NCBI RefSeq assembly: GCF_034044715.1
Contig: NZ_JAXCLW010000001.1
Coordinates: 372,001-436,000, forward strand
Direction of reading: 5' to 3'
Source of the DNA: Dongia_B soli
GTDB lineage: Bacteria; Pseudomonadota; Alphaproteobacteria; Dongiales; Dongiaceae
DNA: 64,000 bases
Part shown: one piece after another, positions 8,131-17,169 of the stretch
Numbering within the stretch: the stretch's first letter is position 1
How the letters are laid out: every line of letters begins with the position of its first letter
The notes under the pieces: generated by a model
What the model saw: the letters and a program-made list of their open reading frames with translations, nothing else
What the model was told of the DNA's origin: nothing
The model's database searches: none
Position numbers and translations under genes: made by a program

Positions 8131-10233
8131 TTAGCCAGCACGCAACGCGGGCGCTTGGCGCTTGAGACACCAGGTGCGGATTGCGCGATCGGAGACCATA
8201 GCGATCAGGGCGATCATCAGGCCGGCGGTCAGGCCCATGCCGGCATCGGCCTTACCCAAAGCGATATACACTTGCTGGCCAAGATCCCGGGTTCCCACCA
8301 AAGCGGAAATCGCCAGCATCGAAAGTGCGGCCATGATGGTTTGGTTGACGCCGAGCATTATCGTCGGTAGAGCCATCGGCAGCTTCGCCAGCCATAGCAG
8401 CTGTGACGCTGTACAACCCGATTGCACCGCCGCTTCCACCACATGGGACGGCACATGCCGCAAGCCATGCTCGACATAGCGGATCGGCGGCACAATGGCG
8501 TAGAGCATGACGGCGATCAGCGCGGTCAATTCGCCGACCTTGAAGAACATCAAGGCCGGAATCAGGAAGACGAATTGCGGCATGGTCTGCAGCGCGTCAT
8601 TGATCGGCCGGATGAAGGCCGAGACCCGGTCGCTTTGCGCTGCCCAGAGACCGAGCGCCCCACCGAACAACAGGCAAAGCAAAACCGCCAAGGCGCAGAG
8701 ATAGATCGACATCATCGTCTGCAGCCAGAGGCCAGACAGCAAGGCAAAAGCCATCGCGGCCAAGGCGGCCAGCGCTATCCGGCCGTCCGCTACGCGCCAA
8801 ACCAGCAGGCTCACAACCAGCATGAAAGCCGGCCAGGGGAAAGTGGTAAGGCCGAAATAGAGAAAAATACCGATCCAGATCGCCGTGAGACCTGCTTGCC
8901 GGCTCCATTTCAGGCCAGCAAACAAGGAGACAACGGCCACCAGCAGAACATAGAACGCGATGCCTGTCGGCGTCAGCGTCACGCCCCAGGTGAAGGGTGT
9001 CACTGCTTTTTCCAGACCGACGCGGACCGGCAGCATCAGAAACGAAATGATGCCGTTCCGGATCCTGTCGATCGCACCGGAATGATCACGCACCAAGGCG
9101 AGAATCCCATCATCCAGGGCCTTCATGTTGATGAACTGGAGAGAGCCGGACAGCCAATCGGCATTGCCTACCATCATCCGCAACGCAATACCGCTGAACA
9201 TAACAGCGAATAGGATGACCAAGAGGAGCCGGCCTGACGGCTTGCCGGCCTGGCTCATTGATATCTCGCCGGTTTTCGCAAAACCGAGGGTGATCCGGTC
9301 GATCAAGACGGCAACCAGGGCGATGACGAGGCCAGATAAAAGGCTGCGCCCAAAATCCGCCTGACGCACTGCGCTGAGGACCTCCCATCCGATATCGGCC
9401 GAGCCGCCTGCCAATGAGGCAATGATCACCATGCTGAACGCCGCCATGGTCGTCTGATTGACGCCCATGAGCAATTGCGGCTTCGCCGTCGGCACGTCGG
9501 TATGCCAGAAGCCCTGCCAAGCGGTGCAACCCGACATCAGCCCCGCTTCCTTGATGACCGGCGGGACCTGGTTGAGGCCGAGCAACGTGTTGCGCACCAT
9601 CGGCGGCACGGCGAAGACAATGCTGGCGATCAAGCCGACGACCGGACCGAAGCCGAAGAGAATAAGGAGCGGAATGAGATAGGCAAAAGCCGGCACGGTC
9701 TGCATCAAGTCGAGCGCGGCTTCGATTACTGCACGGGCTCGCGGAAAAGCGAAAGCCAGCACGCCCAGGCCGAAACCGGCGAGGACCGAGATCGGCACCG
9801 CCAGGACGACCAGCGCCATCGTGTTCATTGTTGCCGGCCAATAGCCGGTCAGCAATAGATAAGCGACAACCGCGATGGCGAACAGCGCCAATCGCCAGCC
9901 CTGGGCTTTATAGGCGACAAGCGTCGTCGCCAGTGCAACCGCCGGCCAGGGCAGCCAGACGAGGAAGCCGCGCAGCCAGGCCATCGGGCCGCCAAGCATC
10001 CAGGCGAACGACCGGCAGATCGGCTGCAGGATGGCGGAAAGCCAATCACTGACATGATTGACCCAGGCGGCAATCGGAAGGACCCAGGTCGGCGGATAGA
10101 GAGTTATCCAGGGCAGATGGCTGCGGAGCAGCAGGCACACCGCGACGAAGGCGAAAGCCAGCAGCGAAAACCGCAGCCCGTGGCGCCAGGATCGCGAGGT
10201 TGCCGGCGACAAGGCAAGATCGCTGACAATCAT
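8131..10233 (-). CDS. Double-length ABC permease, glycine betaine/proline type (two fused ProW-like domains)
   Basis: A 700-residue integral membrane protein containing two binding-protein-dependent permease domains in tandem, each with its own EAA-type cytoplasmic loop. The first is IKEAGLMSGCTAWQGFWHTD, followed by a GVNQTTMAAFSMVIIASLAG segment. The second is VVEAAVQSGCTASQLLWLAK, followed by GVNQTIMAALSMLAISALVG. Canonical ProW-type permeases carry one such domain and dimerise, so this looks like a fused pair that forms the whole channel in one chain. Its ATG overlaps the stop of the ATPase gene by four bases, so it is co-translated with it. With the periplasmic binding protein at 11388 it forms a complete importer, most probably for glycine betaine, choline, carnitine or a similar quaternary amine. 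Confidence 0.9.
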   Translation of the reverse strand: MIVSDLALSPATSRSWRHGLRFSLLAFAFVAVCLLLRSHLPWITLYPPTWVLPIAAWVNHVSDWLSAILQPICRSFAWMLGGPMAWLRGFLVWLPWPAVALATTLVAYKAQGWRLALFAIAVVAYLLLTGYWPATMNTMALVVLAVPISVLAGFGLGVLAFAFPRARAVIEAALDLMQTVPAFAYLIPLLILFGFGPVVGLIASIVFAVPPMVRNTLLGLNQVPPVIKEAGLMSGCTAWQGFWHTDVPTAKPQLLMGVNQTTMAAFSMVIIASLAGGSADIGWEVLSAVRQADFGRSLLSGLVIALVAVLIDRITLGFAKTGEISMSQAGKPSGRLLLVILFAVMFSGIALRMMVGNADWLSGSLQFINMKALDDGILALVRDHSGAIDRIRNGIISFLMLPVRVGLEKAVTPFTWGVTLTPTGIAFYVLLVAVVSLFAGLKWSRQAGLTAIWIGIFLYFGLTTFPWPAFMLVVSLLVWRVADGRIALAALAAMAFALLSGLWLQTMMSIYLCALAVLLCLLFGGALGLWAAQSDRVSAFIRPINDALQTMPQFVFLIPALMFFKVGELTALIAVMLYAIVPPIRYVEHGLRHVPSHVVEAAVQSGCTASQLLWLAKLPMALPTIMLGVNQTIMAALSMLAISALVGTRDLGQQVYIALGKADAGMGLTAGLMIALIAMVSDRAIRTWCLKRQAPALRAG

Positions 10234-11306
10234 GCGCGGCGCCTGCGCAGCCGGTCGCGTTCCAGAATATCGACGATGTCGGCGGCGGCGACATGACCCA
10301 AAAGACGCTCGCCATCATCAACGACCGGAAAGGCCGAGACCCCGGCCGCCAGTTGCGGCACCAGTTCCTCCAGCATGAGCCGCGATGAAACCGGTTTTGC
10401 CGGCAGGCTGGCGGTTTCGCTGCCCGCGGGCCTCATCACATCCGCAACCGATATCACGCGAGTTAGCGAAATCTCCTCGGTAAAGTCGGCGACATAATCG
10501 TTTGCCGGCTTTAGGGCAATTTCGGCAGGCCGTCCGAGCTGGATGACTTCGCCGTCACGCATGATGGCGATGCGATCGGCAAGGCGGAACGCCTCGGCGA
10601 TATCATGCGTAATAAAGATAATGGTTTTCTGCAGCATGCGTTGCAGGCGCAAGAACTCGTCCTGCATCTGGCGGCGGATTAGCGGGTCCAAAGCTGAGAA
10701 CGGCTCGTCCAGGAACCATAGTTCAGGTCCCACCGCGAGCGAGCGGGCGATGCCGACACGTTGCTGCTGGCCACCGGACAGTTGATGCGGAAAGGCTGTC
10801 TCCTTGCCGCCCAATCCGACGAGATCGATCATGTCCTTCGCCCGGGACAGTCGCTCTGTTTCGCTCATTCCCTGGATGCGCAAAGGAAAGGCGACATTGT
10901 CACGCACCGTCAAATGCGGCAGCAGGCCGAAATTCTGGAACACCATGCCCATGGCGCGGCGGCGCAGCTCGATCAGTCGCGCTTTGCTGACGGTGAGGAG
11001 ATCCTCGCCATCCAGCAGGATCTCGCCCATGGTGGGTTCGATCAGGCGCGACAGGCAACGAACGAGCGTAGATTTGCCCGAACCGGACAGTCCCATGATG
11101 ACAAAGATTTCGCCGAGGCGGATATCGAAATTGACGTCAATCGCAGCGGCGAGATGACCGCTTTGATGCAGGCGATGGTTCAATACCGTCCGATCGCCGA
11201 GCGAGCCATCGAGGGCGGTTAGAATACCGCGCGGATCGGGACCGAAGATCTTCCATAAGTTCCGGCAGGAGAGCTTGACGGGCCGGTCGTCAGTCCCAGG
11301 GTTCAT
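10230..11306 (-). CDS. ABC transporter ATP-binding protein, ProV-like with C-terminal CBS segment
   Basis: A 358-residue ATPase of the glycine betaine/proline family. Walker A is GLSGSGKST near residues 72-80, the signature LSGGQQQRVGIARSLA lies near 174, and Walker B is LWFLDEPFSALD. The C-terminus (VSSRLMLEELVPQLAAGVSA, then FPVVDDGERLLGHV) is a CBS-type module, which in OpuA/ProV proteins gates transport by ionic strength. The start is placed at 11306 because CGGAGACACA precedes that ATG at proper spacing; a longer reading from 11366 lacks a ribosome site. It is the middle gene of a proX-proV-proW order on the minus strand. Its stop overlaps the permease start. Confidence 0.9.
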   Translation of the reverse strand: MNPGTDDRPVKLSCRNLWKIFGPDPRGILTALDGSLGDRTVLNHRLHQSGHLAAAIDVNFDIRLGEIFVIMGLSGSGKSTLVRCLSRLIEPTMGEILLDGEDLLTVSKARLIELRRRAMGMVFQNFGLLPHLTVRDNVAFPLRIQGMSETERLSRAKDMIDLVGLGGKETAFPHQLSGGQQQRVGIARSLAVGPELWFLDEPFSALDPLIRRQMQDEFLRLQRMLQKTIIFITHDIAEAFRLADRIAIMRDGEVIQLGRPAEIALKPANDYVADFTEEISLTRVISVADVMRPAGSETASLPAKPVSSRLMLEELVPQLAAGVSAFPVVDDGERLLGHVAAADIVDILERDRLRRRRA

Positions 11307-11387
11307 TGTGTCTCCGGATCTGCCGGGCGCTTCGGCAGTCATCGACGAAGCGCCCGGGATGAACATGTGGGTGGGATCGAGGTCGCC

Positions 11388-12332
11388 TTAGCTGCCGGAG
11401 GCTTGGGCCGCATCGACCCAGAGCTGCCATATGGGTTGGTTCTTTTCGACCCATTCGGCCGTCACCGCCTCAATCTTCTCGCCCTTCTTCTCGATCCGCG
11501 CCATCATGAGCTCCTGCTCATGGGCATTCATCTGAAAGTGCTTCAGGAACTCATAGGCAGCCGGCCATTTCTTGCCGAAGCCGGACCAGACAATTTTATC
11601 GACGTCGGGTGGCGTGATGCATTGGGATTTGTCGCCGGAGCAAGGCGGCAGCTTCACCCAATCGACATCGGCATCCGCGAGCGCGCTATGCGGTCCCCAG
11701 AACATCATCAGGATCGGCTTCTTTGCAGCGAGGGCGGATTCAAGCTCTGCCACCAATGCGCCTTCGGAACCCGCCGGAATCGCCGTCAAGGGAAGCTTGT
11801 TGTTCGCCACGATCGCCGCGCCGCGCGAGCCCCAATCTGCGGGATAATCCAGCAGGCGACCGTTCGGGAAGGTTTCCGGCGTTGCCAGGGCCTGGACGCA
11901 GTTCGGCTGTTCCAGCGCCTTCCAATCCGGCAGGCCTGGGCAGACATCGGTCATGTATCTCGGATAGATCCACCCTTCCCTGGTTTCCAGGCCGAGCGGG
12001 CCGAGATCTTCGATCTGCTTCGCTTCGAGGGTCTTCGGGAAAATGTCCCCGACATTGTTCATCCAGATTTCGACCGAGGCGCTGAGAGTGCCATCGGCAA
12101 GACCGGAAAACTGCGGGAAATTACCGGCCGTCACGTAATCAACCTTGTAGCCCATCTTCTGCAGGATGGCCCCAGCGATATAGCTGCTGACATGCTGGCC
12201 GGTCCATTCGAGCATGGCGAGCTTGATCGGTTCATTCTTGGCACCGAGATCAGCCGCCATTGCTGAGGTGGACAGAGCCGAAGCGATCACGGCGGCGGCG
12301 GTAAACTGCAAAAATTTGCCCGGTATCATCAT
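11388..12332 (-). CDS. Periplasmic glycine-betaine type substrate-binding protein (ProX-like)
   Basis: A 314-residue exported binding protein of the OpuAC/ProX family. The first 27 residues form a signal peptide (MMIPGKFLQF, then AAAVIASALSTSAMAADLG) with cleavage expected after AMA. The mature part carries the family segments VTAGNFPQFSGLADGTLSAS and EIWMNNVGDIFPKTL, and several Trp residues of the kind that build the aromatic cage around a quaternary ammonium group. Four Cys residues in the mature part may form disulfides. A GGGAGAAA ribosome site precedes two adjacent ATG codons. It leads the ABC operon; the downstream ATPase begins about 80 bases later. Ligand could be glycine betaine, proline betaine, choline or carnitine. 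Confidence 0.9.
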   Translation of the reverse strand: MMIPGKFLQFTAAAVIASALSTSAMAADLGAKNEPIKLAMLEWTGQHVSSYIAGAILQKMGYKVDYVTAGNFPQFSGLADGTLSASVEIWMNNVGDIFPKTLEAKQIEDLGPLGLETREGWIYPRYMTDVCPGLPDWKALEQPNCVQALATPETFPNGRLLDYPADWGSRGAAIVANNKLPLTAIPAGSEGALVAELESALAAKKPILMMFWGPHSALADADVDWVKLPPCSGDKSQCITPPDVDKIVWSGFGKKWPAAYEFLKHFQMNAHEQELMMARIEKKGEKIEAVTAEWVEKNQPIWQLWVDAAQASGS

Positions 12333-12651
12333 TATTTTCTCCCAGAAACGTGTTCATCATCGCCCCGCGGTCGTCCTCCCTCACGGCTGGCGAGGAGGGA
12401 AGGCGGCTGGCGCACCGGCTTCTGATTGTCCGGCATAAATAGAGTGGTCCGCTGACCGTTTATCTATGGCATGAGGCTGAGGTGCCGTTTGATGAGATTC
12501 GCCAAGCCATGTCCGAATGCATCAAGTTGGCGCACGCTTTTCGGCATTCCATCGATCACAGCGCCGGCTCCTGTGGCGGTGTTGGTGCACTTTGAATTTG
12601 GCCGGCTCGGATGGCCCTGACCAACCGGTCAGCCTTGACATATGGACAGGA
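12333..12651. other. Intergenic region upstream of the betaine-type ABC operon
   Basis: About 320 bases without a convincing gene, between the start of the binding-protein gene and the 3' end of the short-chain dehydrogenase, both on the minus strand. It should hold the promoter of the ABC operon. A loose C/G-rich dyad around 12376-12400 (CCTCCCTC facing GAGGAGGG) is imperfect and has no T-run, so it is not called a terminator. Short readings through this region have no ribosome site and no family resemblance. Confidence 0.5.
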
Positions 12652-13404
12652 TCAGAAACCGCAGACCCCGCCGCCGTCGATCGACAAGATAGCGCCATTG
12701 ACGAAGCCGGCGTCGGTCGAAGCGAGATAGAGGATGGCGTCGGCCACTTCACTCGGCCGCGCCATGCGCTTCATCGGCGAGCGCTCATGGGCCGCTTTAA
12801 GGTAGGTTGCTGGATCTCCGGTCGCCTCGGCCGCCTGCCGGATCATGTCGGTATCGACATTGCCGGGACAGACGCAGTTGATGCGAATTTGCTGCGCCAG
12901 CTCCAGCACCATGGCACGCGTCATGTTGACCACGGCAGCCTTGGAGGCGGAATAGACGGCACCAAGCGGATAACCGATGATACCGGCATCCGAAGCGACA
13001 TTGACGATATTGCCATGGCTTGCCTTCAGTGCCGGCAAAGCCGCCTGCGAGCAGAAAAACGTGCCGGCGACATTGGTATCCATGGTTTGGTTCCAATGCG
13101 CTTGATCAACATCCTCGACCTTCACTTCGGCGAAATAGCCAGCCGAATTGACGAGGACATCCAAGCCGCCAAATGCCGTGACGGCCTGGGCAACGACAGT
13201 CGCCGCTTGCTTCTGTGTACCAATCTCGCCGAGCGCCGGCATGATCCTGGCACCCCGATGTTCAGCGGCAAAGGCATCGAAGGATTGCTGGGTGCGAGCG
13301 CCGATGGCGACCACGGCGCCTTCGCGCAGGAAGGCCGCAGCCGTTGCGGCGCCGATCCCCCGGGCGCCTCCCGTCACCAAAACACGCTTGCCGGCAAAAC
13401 GCAT
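12652..13404 (-). CDS. Short-chain dehydrogenase/reductase (SDR)
   Basis: A 250-residue classical SDR. The cofactor motif TGGARGIG is at about residues 11-18, the NSAG structural motif is present, and the catalytic YSASK lies near 151 with the upstream Ser in NVASDAG. The C-terminal GAILSIDGGGVCGF is typical. The acidic residue that selects NAD over NADP is not obvious after the second beta strand (IGARTQQ), so NADP use is possible. The start at 13404 is supported by AGGGGAGCG upstream; longer readings to 13785 would run through the start of the divergent SDR gene. The role is probably oxidation of a secondary alcohol or a 3-hydroxy acid in the neighbouring catabolic pathway. Confidence 0.88.
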   Translation of the reverse strand: MRFAGKRVLVTGGARGIGAATAAAFLREGAVVAIGARTQQSFDAFAAEHRGARIMPALGEIGTQKQAATVVAQAVTAFGGLDVLVNSAGYFAEVKVEDVDQAHWNQTMDTNVAGTFFCSQAALPALKASHGNIVNVASDAGIIGYPLGAVYSASKAAVVNMTRAMVLELAQQIRINCVCPGNVDTDMIRQAAEATGDPATYLKAAHERSPMKRMARPSEVADAILYLASTDAGFVNGAILSIDGGGVCGF

Positions 13405-13578
13405 ATCGCTCCCCTGTTCCGGCGGCTTAGCGCCGCGCTCTCTGCAGCTTTCGATAATAAGATCATGCACGCGGCAGCGATTTGACGAAATACGCCGTGC
13501 GCTGGCGCAATGCATCAAACGGATGATCGCGTCTTCGGTGTTCCATCGCGGGAAGGAAAATATCACAGGGAGGAAGTC

Positions 13579-14349
13579 ATGGGGCGCGTCGACGGCAAGG
13601 TAGCACTGGTCACCGGAGCGGCGATGGGGCTGGGCCAGGCAACGGCCGAGCTGTTGGCGCGCGAAGGCGCCAAGGTGATGGTCAGCGATATCAATGAGGA
13701 ACAAGGCCGCGCCGTCGTCAAACGCATCACGGAAAACGGCGGAACCGCAAATTTTTATCGCCATGATGTGGGCGAGCCCGATCAATGGGATGCGACAATT
13801 GCCGAAGTAAAACGGCTTTACGGCCGGCTCGACATCCTGGTCAACAATGCCGGCATCTGCGTCGCGGCCAATATCGAAGACACCACCTTGGAAGATTGGC
13901 GCTGGACCATGAAGATCAACCTTGACGGCGTGTTTCTCGGCACCAAAGCTGGCGTCAAGCTGATGAAAGAGACCCGCGGCGGCAGTATCATTAACCTCTC
14001 ATCGATCGATGGCATCATCGGCGAATCGCCGCTGGCGGCCTATTGCGCGAGCAAAGGCGGTGTCCGCCTGCTGACCAAGGCAGCTGCCTTGCATTGCGCC
14101 CAGGCCGGCTACAAGATCCGTATCAACTCGATCCATCCCGGCTATATCCATACGCCGCAGCATGAAAAATATCTCAGGGATCTCGGCGATTACCAGGGCG
14201 AATGGGATCGCAAGGCCAAGCTGCATCCGCTTGGCCATTTCGGCAAGCCGATCGATATCGCCAATGCGGTGCTCTTCCTGGCCTCTGACGAATCCAGTTT
14301 CATGACCGGCTCGGAGATGGTGGTGGATGGCGGCTATACCGCACAATAA
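13579..14349 (+). CDS. Short-chain dehydrogenase/reductase (SDR)
   Basis: A 256-residue classical SDR transcribed away from the previous one. TGAAMGLG at residues 12-19 binds the nucleotide, SDIN after the second strand carries an Asp that favours NAD(H), NNAG is present, and the catalytic YCASK begins near 155 with Ser in NLSSIDG. MVVDGGYTAQ closes the protein. It resembles cyclohexanol, 3-alpha-hydroxysteroid and similar NAD-dependent alcohol dehydrogenases. The ATG has a strong AGGGAGGAAG site. Its position next to amine-catabolic genes suggests a hydroxy-acid or alcohol oxidation step, but the substrate is unknown. Confidence 0.88.
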   Translation: MGRVDGKVALVTGAAMGLGQATAELLAREGAKVMVSDINEEQGRAVVKRITENGGTANFYRHDVGEPDQWDATIAEVKRLYGRLDILVNNAGICVAANIEDTTLEDWRWTMKINLDGVFLGTKAGVKLMKETRGGSIINLSSIDGIIGESPLAAYCASKGGVRLLTKAAALHCAQAGYKIRINSIHPGYIHTPQHEKYLRDLGDYQGEWDRKAKLHPLGHFGKPIDIANAVLFLASDESSFMTGSEMVVDGGYTAQ

Positions 14350-14469
14350 CGAAGCCTCGCTCCGGTCGATTTAGAACGCCTATAGGAGGACTTTAGCAGA
14401 GAGTGGATTGCCACGGCGAGCAACGGCCTGTAGCAACGGGTGGTGGGGAGAATAAAGAGGCTGTGCCGA

Positions 14470-15390
14470 ATGCAAGGCAATCAGCAAATTCTGCCAGCCA
14501 TCGCCGTTGCTGCCGCTGGGCTGGTCTGGGGTGTCTTCTGGATTCCGTTGCGCTTCCTTGAATCGCACGGTCTGGAAGGCGCTTGGGTCACCTTCGGCAT
14601 CCATCTCTTCTCTTGCCTGATCTTCGTGCCGATCCTGTGGCATCGACACATGCCGAATCGCGGCAGTTTTCGCCTGACAGGGCCGATCATCCTCATCGGG
14701 CTGTGCCTAGGCGGCGGCTATGCGTTTTATTTCATCAGCCTGCTGCTAACCGACATCTTGAAGACGTTGGCGTTGTTTTACATGACGCCGGTCTGGGGCA
14801 CGTTGTTCGGCCTTTGGATGCTGGGCGAGCGGCTGAATATCTACCGGATTCTCGCCCTCGCGAGCTGTCTCGGTGGTTTGGCCGCTATCCTTGGCCTGGG
14901 CAGCCATCTGCCTCTGCCCAGCAATATGGGCGACTGGCTGGCGCTGATTGGCGGCATTTGCTGGGCTTATGGCACGACCCTGCTGGCACGGCAGCGTGAA
15001 AGCCGCGCCATGACGCAATGCTTTGCGATGTTTCTCGGCGGCCTGATCATTTCCTTCATCGCTCTGTTGCTCTTGCCGCGCGATGTCGCCGGTGCCATGC
15101 CGAGCGGTGAGGTTCTAGCCTTCGCCACGCCCTGGGTCCTGGCAATTGCCCTCATCATCTTCATTCCCTCCAATCTGGTGGCGATCTGGGGTGCGCGGAC
15201 CTTATCGCCCGGTTTCGTCGGCATGTTGTTTCCGCTGGAAATCGTCATCGGCACTGCCTCCTCCGCTCTTTTCAGCGACGAGCCTTTCGGTGCTCGCCAG
15301 GCCTTGGGATCCAGCCTGATCATCCTCGCGACACTGATCGAAGGGGTCGGACAGCGTTTCCAACGCATCCCTGCGCCGCAAATATCCTGA
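14470..15390 (+). CDS. DMT superfamily (EamA-type) inner membrane transporter
   Basis: A roughly 306-residue protein with about ten hydrophobic helices arranged as two EamA repeats. AGLVWGVFWIPLRFLESHGL opens the first and GGICWAYGTTLLARQRESRA lies at the start of the second. Members of this family export amino acids and other metabolites or take up small solutes; direction and substrate cannot be read from sequence. The start at 14470 follows AAAGAGG; an upstream GTG at 14440 is possible but adds a charged leader. It is about 120 bases downstream of an SDR gene and 63 bases upstream of the AidB-like gene, so it may be in one plus-strand transcript with them. Confidence 0.85.
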   Translation: MQGNQQILPAIAVAAAGLVWGVFWIPLRFLESHGLEGAWVTFGIHLFSCLIFVPILWHRHMPNRGSFRLTGPIILIGLCLGGGYAFYFISLLLTDILKTLALFYMTPVWGTLFGLWMLGERLNIYRILALASCLGGLAAILGLGSHLPLPSNMGDWLALIGGICWAYGTTLLARQRESRAMTQCFAMFLGGLIISFIALLLLPRDVAGAMPSGEVLAFATPWVLAIALIIFIPSNLVAIWGARTLSPGFVGMLFPLEIVIGTASSALFSDEPFGARQALGSSLIILATLIEGVGQRFQRIPAPQIS

Positions 15391-15453
15391 GGTTGGGGAA
15401 CCGACATTCGACATGCTAAGCTGCCGGCCGATGGGTCGTGCCGGGAGTGCCGC

Positions 15454-17169
15454 ATGAACGATCAATCCCCAGCCGCCGGCCGGCGGCGAAATTTCTATCA
15501 GGGCGATTCTTCGCTGCAGTATTGGCTTCGGCGACATGCGAGCGAGGTCGTGCAGCGGCATACGCCGCGGCTGACGGCATTCGGCGACTGGGTCGCCAAT
15601 AATGTTGATCAGGCCGCCGCTTATACCGATCGCTTCGCGCCGCCGATCTTGACCAGCAAGCCGGTCCTGTCGGACCCGCAGGCTGACGGCATGCTCATGA
15701 CCGAGGTTCTGCATAATCCAGCCTATGCGGAGATACACCGGGATGCCTACCGGCATGGCATGATCGGGCTGGCCTATAGCGCGGCGCCGGCCGCCTTGTC
15801 GGAACCCACAGCGTTTCTGCCGGGCTTTGTCATGGGCTATCTGCTGGCGCAGGCGGATATCTCGATCCATTGCCCCGTGACCTTGACCGGCGCCGTGGCT
15901 TATGTGCTGGATCGCTTCGCGCCGCAAGAGATCAAGTCGCACTACTTGCCGGATCTCATCCGCATGGATGGCGCGGCCGCAACCGGCGGAACTTGGGCAA
16001 CCGAGCGCCAGGGCGGCAGCGATGTCGGCGCCAATGCGACGGTTGCCGAGCCGCGTAACGACGGCAGTTTCGCGCTGCGTGGCCTGAAATGGTTTTGCAG
16101 CAACGCGGCAAGCGATCTAGCGCTCGCAACAGCCCGACCGGCCGGTGCGCCGGGCGGCAGTGACGGGTTGGGTCTCTATCTCGTCCCGCGCAGATTGGAC
16201 GACGGCAGCCTCAATCGATACCGGGTCCGGCGGTTAAAGGACAAACTCGGTACGCGCGGTCTCGCCACAGGCGAGATCGAGTTGCAAGGCGCCATCGGCT
16301 TCGAGGTCGCACCGCCGAAGCGGGGGCTGCGGATCATGATGGAGGCTTTGGGCTATAGCCGTATTCACAATGCCATGGCGGCCGTCGGCGTGCAGCGCCG
16401 TGCATTCGTTGAAGCGCTTGGCCATGCCCGGCAACGCCAAGCTTTCGGTGCGCCGCTCGTCGCGTATCCGGCCATCGAGATGCAACTGCTGGACCTCCAA
16501 GCCGATTGGATGGCCTCGCTGGTGCTTGCACTGGCGACTGCACAGAGCTTCGATCTGGCGCAGCAGGATGCTGGACAGCAGGTCTGGCTGCGGTTGCTGA
16601 CCGCCCTGGCGAAATACCGCACCGCTGAAGATGCGGTCCGCAGCGCCAGTCGCGCTGTCGAGATCCTGGGCGGCAACGGCTATACCGAGGAATATCCGAC
16701 AGCCCGCTTGCTGCGCGACGCACTGGTGCTGCCGGTTTGGGAAGGGCCAGCGAATATACAGGCTCTTGAAGTGCTGCGGCTGATCCTGGGCAAGAGCAAT
16801 GCCGGCGGGCTTTTTGAACGTCAGGTCTCGGCAATGCTGATATCAATCGGAGGCGAGATGGCCGCATCAGTGCCGCCTCTACAACAGGCGCTGCGGTCAT
16901 ATCACCAAACGCTGGAGCATCTGCGATCGGTCCCCGCCAGCGGGCCTTGCCATATCGGCGCGATGACCGAGCTGATGGCAGATCTCATTTGCGCTACGCT
17001 GCTGCTGCGGGAAGCAGCCGCAGAGGGAAACGCCCGTCTCTCCCTGATCGCCGCCCGTTATATCAGATCACGTTTCGGCCGGCGGCCGCATGCCGGTCCC
17101 GATGTGACCTGTGAGCCCGTCAGTACAGCTGAACGGGCGATGCTGGAAAACGAGCCGGCATTTGATTAG
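15454..17169 (+). CDS. AidB-like acyl-CoA dehydrogenase family flavoprotein
   Basis: A 571-residue flavoprotein with the long AidB-type form of the acyl-CoA dehydrogenase fold. GTWATERQGGSDVGANATVA and GLKWFCSNAASDLAL form the FAD-binding middle domain. The helical C-terminal domain contains EILGGNGYTEEYPTARLLRD and VLPVWEGPANIQALEVLRL, both typical of AidB. E. coli AidB is part of the adaptive response to DNA alkylation and binds DNA, with weak isovaleryl-CoA dehydrogenase activity. No ada, alkA or alkB gene is adjacent, so a plain catabolic acyl-CoA dehydrogenase cannot be excluded. The 3' end overlaps the convergent TetR gene by four bases. Confidence 0.85.
   Translation: MNDQSPAAGRRRNFYQGDSSLQYWLRRHASEVVQRHTPRLTAFGDWVANNVDQAAAYTDRFAPPILTSKPVLSDPQADGMLMTEVLHNPAYAEIHRDAYRHGMIGLAYSAAPAALSEPTAFLPGFVMGYLLAQADISIHCPVTLTGAVAYVLDRFAPQEIKSHYLPDLIRMDGAAATGGTWATERQGGSDVGANATVAEPRNDGSFALRGLKWFCSNAASDLALATARPAGAPGGSDGLGLYLVPRRLDDGSLNRYRVRRLKDKLGTRGLATGEIELQGAIGFEVAPPKRGLRIMMEALGYSRIHNAMAAVGVQRRAFVEALGHARQRQAFGAPLVAYPAIEMQLLDLQADWMASLVLALATAQSFDLAQQDAGQQVWLRLLTALAKYRTAEDAVRSASRAVEILGGNGYTEEYPTARLLRDALVLPVWEGPANIQALEVLRLILGKSNAGGLFERQVSAMLISIGGEMAASVPPLQQALRSYHQTLEHLRSVPASGPCHIGAMTELMADLICATLLLREAAAEGNARLSLIAARYIRSRFGRRPHAGPDVTCEPVSTAERAMLENEPAFD

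Noticed and set aside
11367..12266. Long plus-strand reading of about 300 codons opposite the ProX-like gene
   Set aside because: It is antisense to a gene with a signal peptide and family motifs, is rich in His/Arg in the way antisense GC-rich frames are, and has no ribosome site or recognisable domain.
12373..12401. C/G-rich dyad upstream of the ProX-like gene as a terminator of the SDR gene
   Set aside because: Stem complementarity is interrupted and there is no T-run on the relevant strand.
12517..13485. Plus-strand reading of about 320 codons across the SDR gene
   Set aside because: It is antisense to an SDR with all catalytic motifs and shows no family resemblance of its own.
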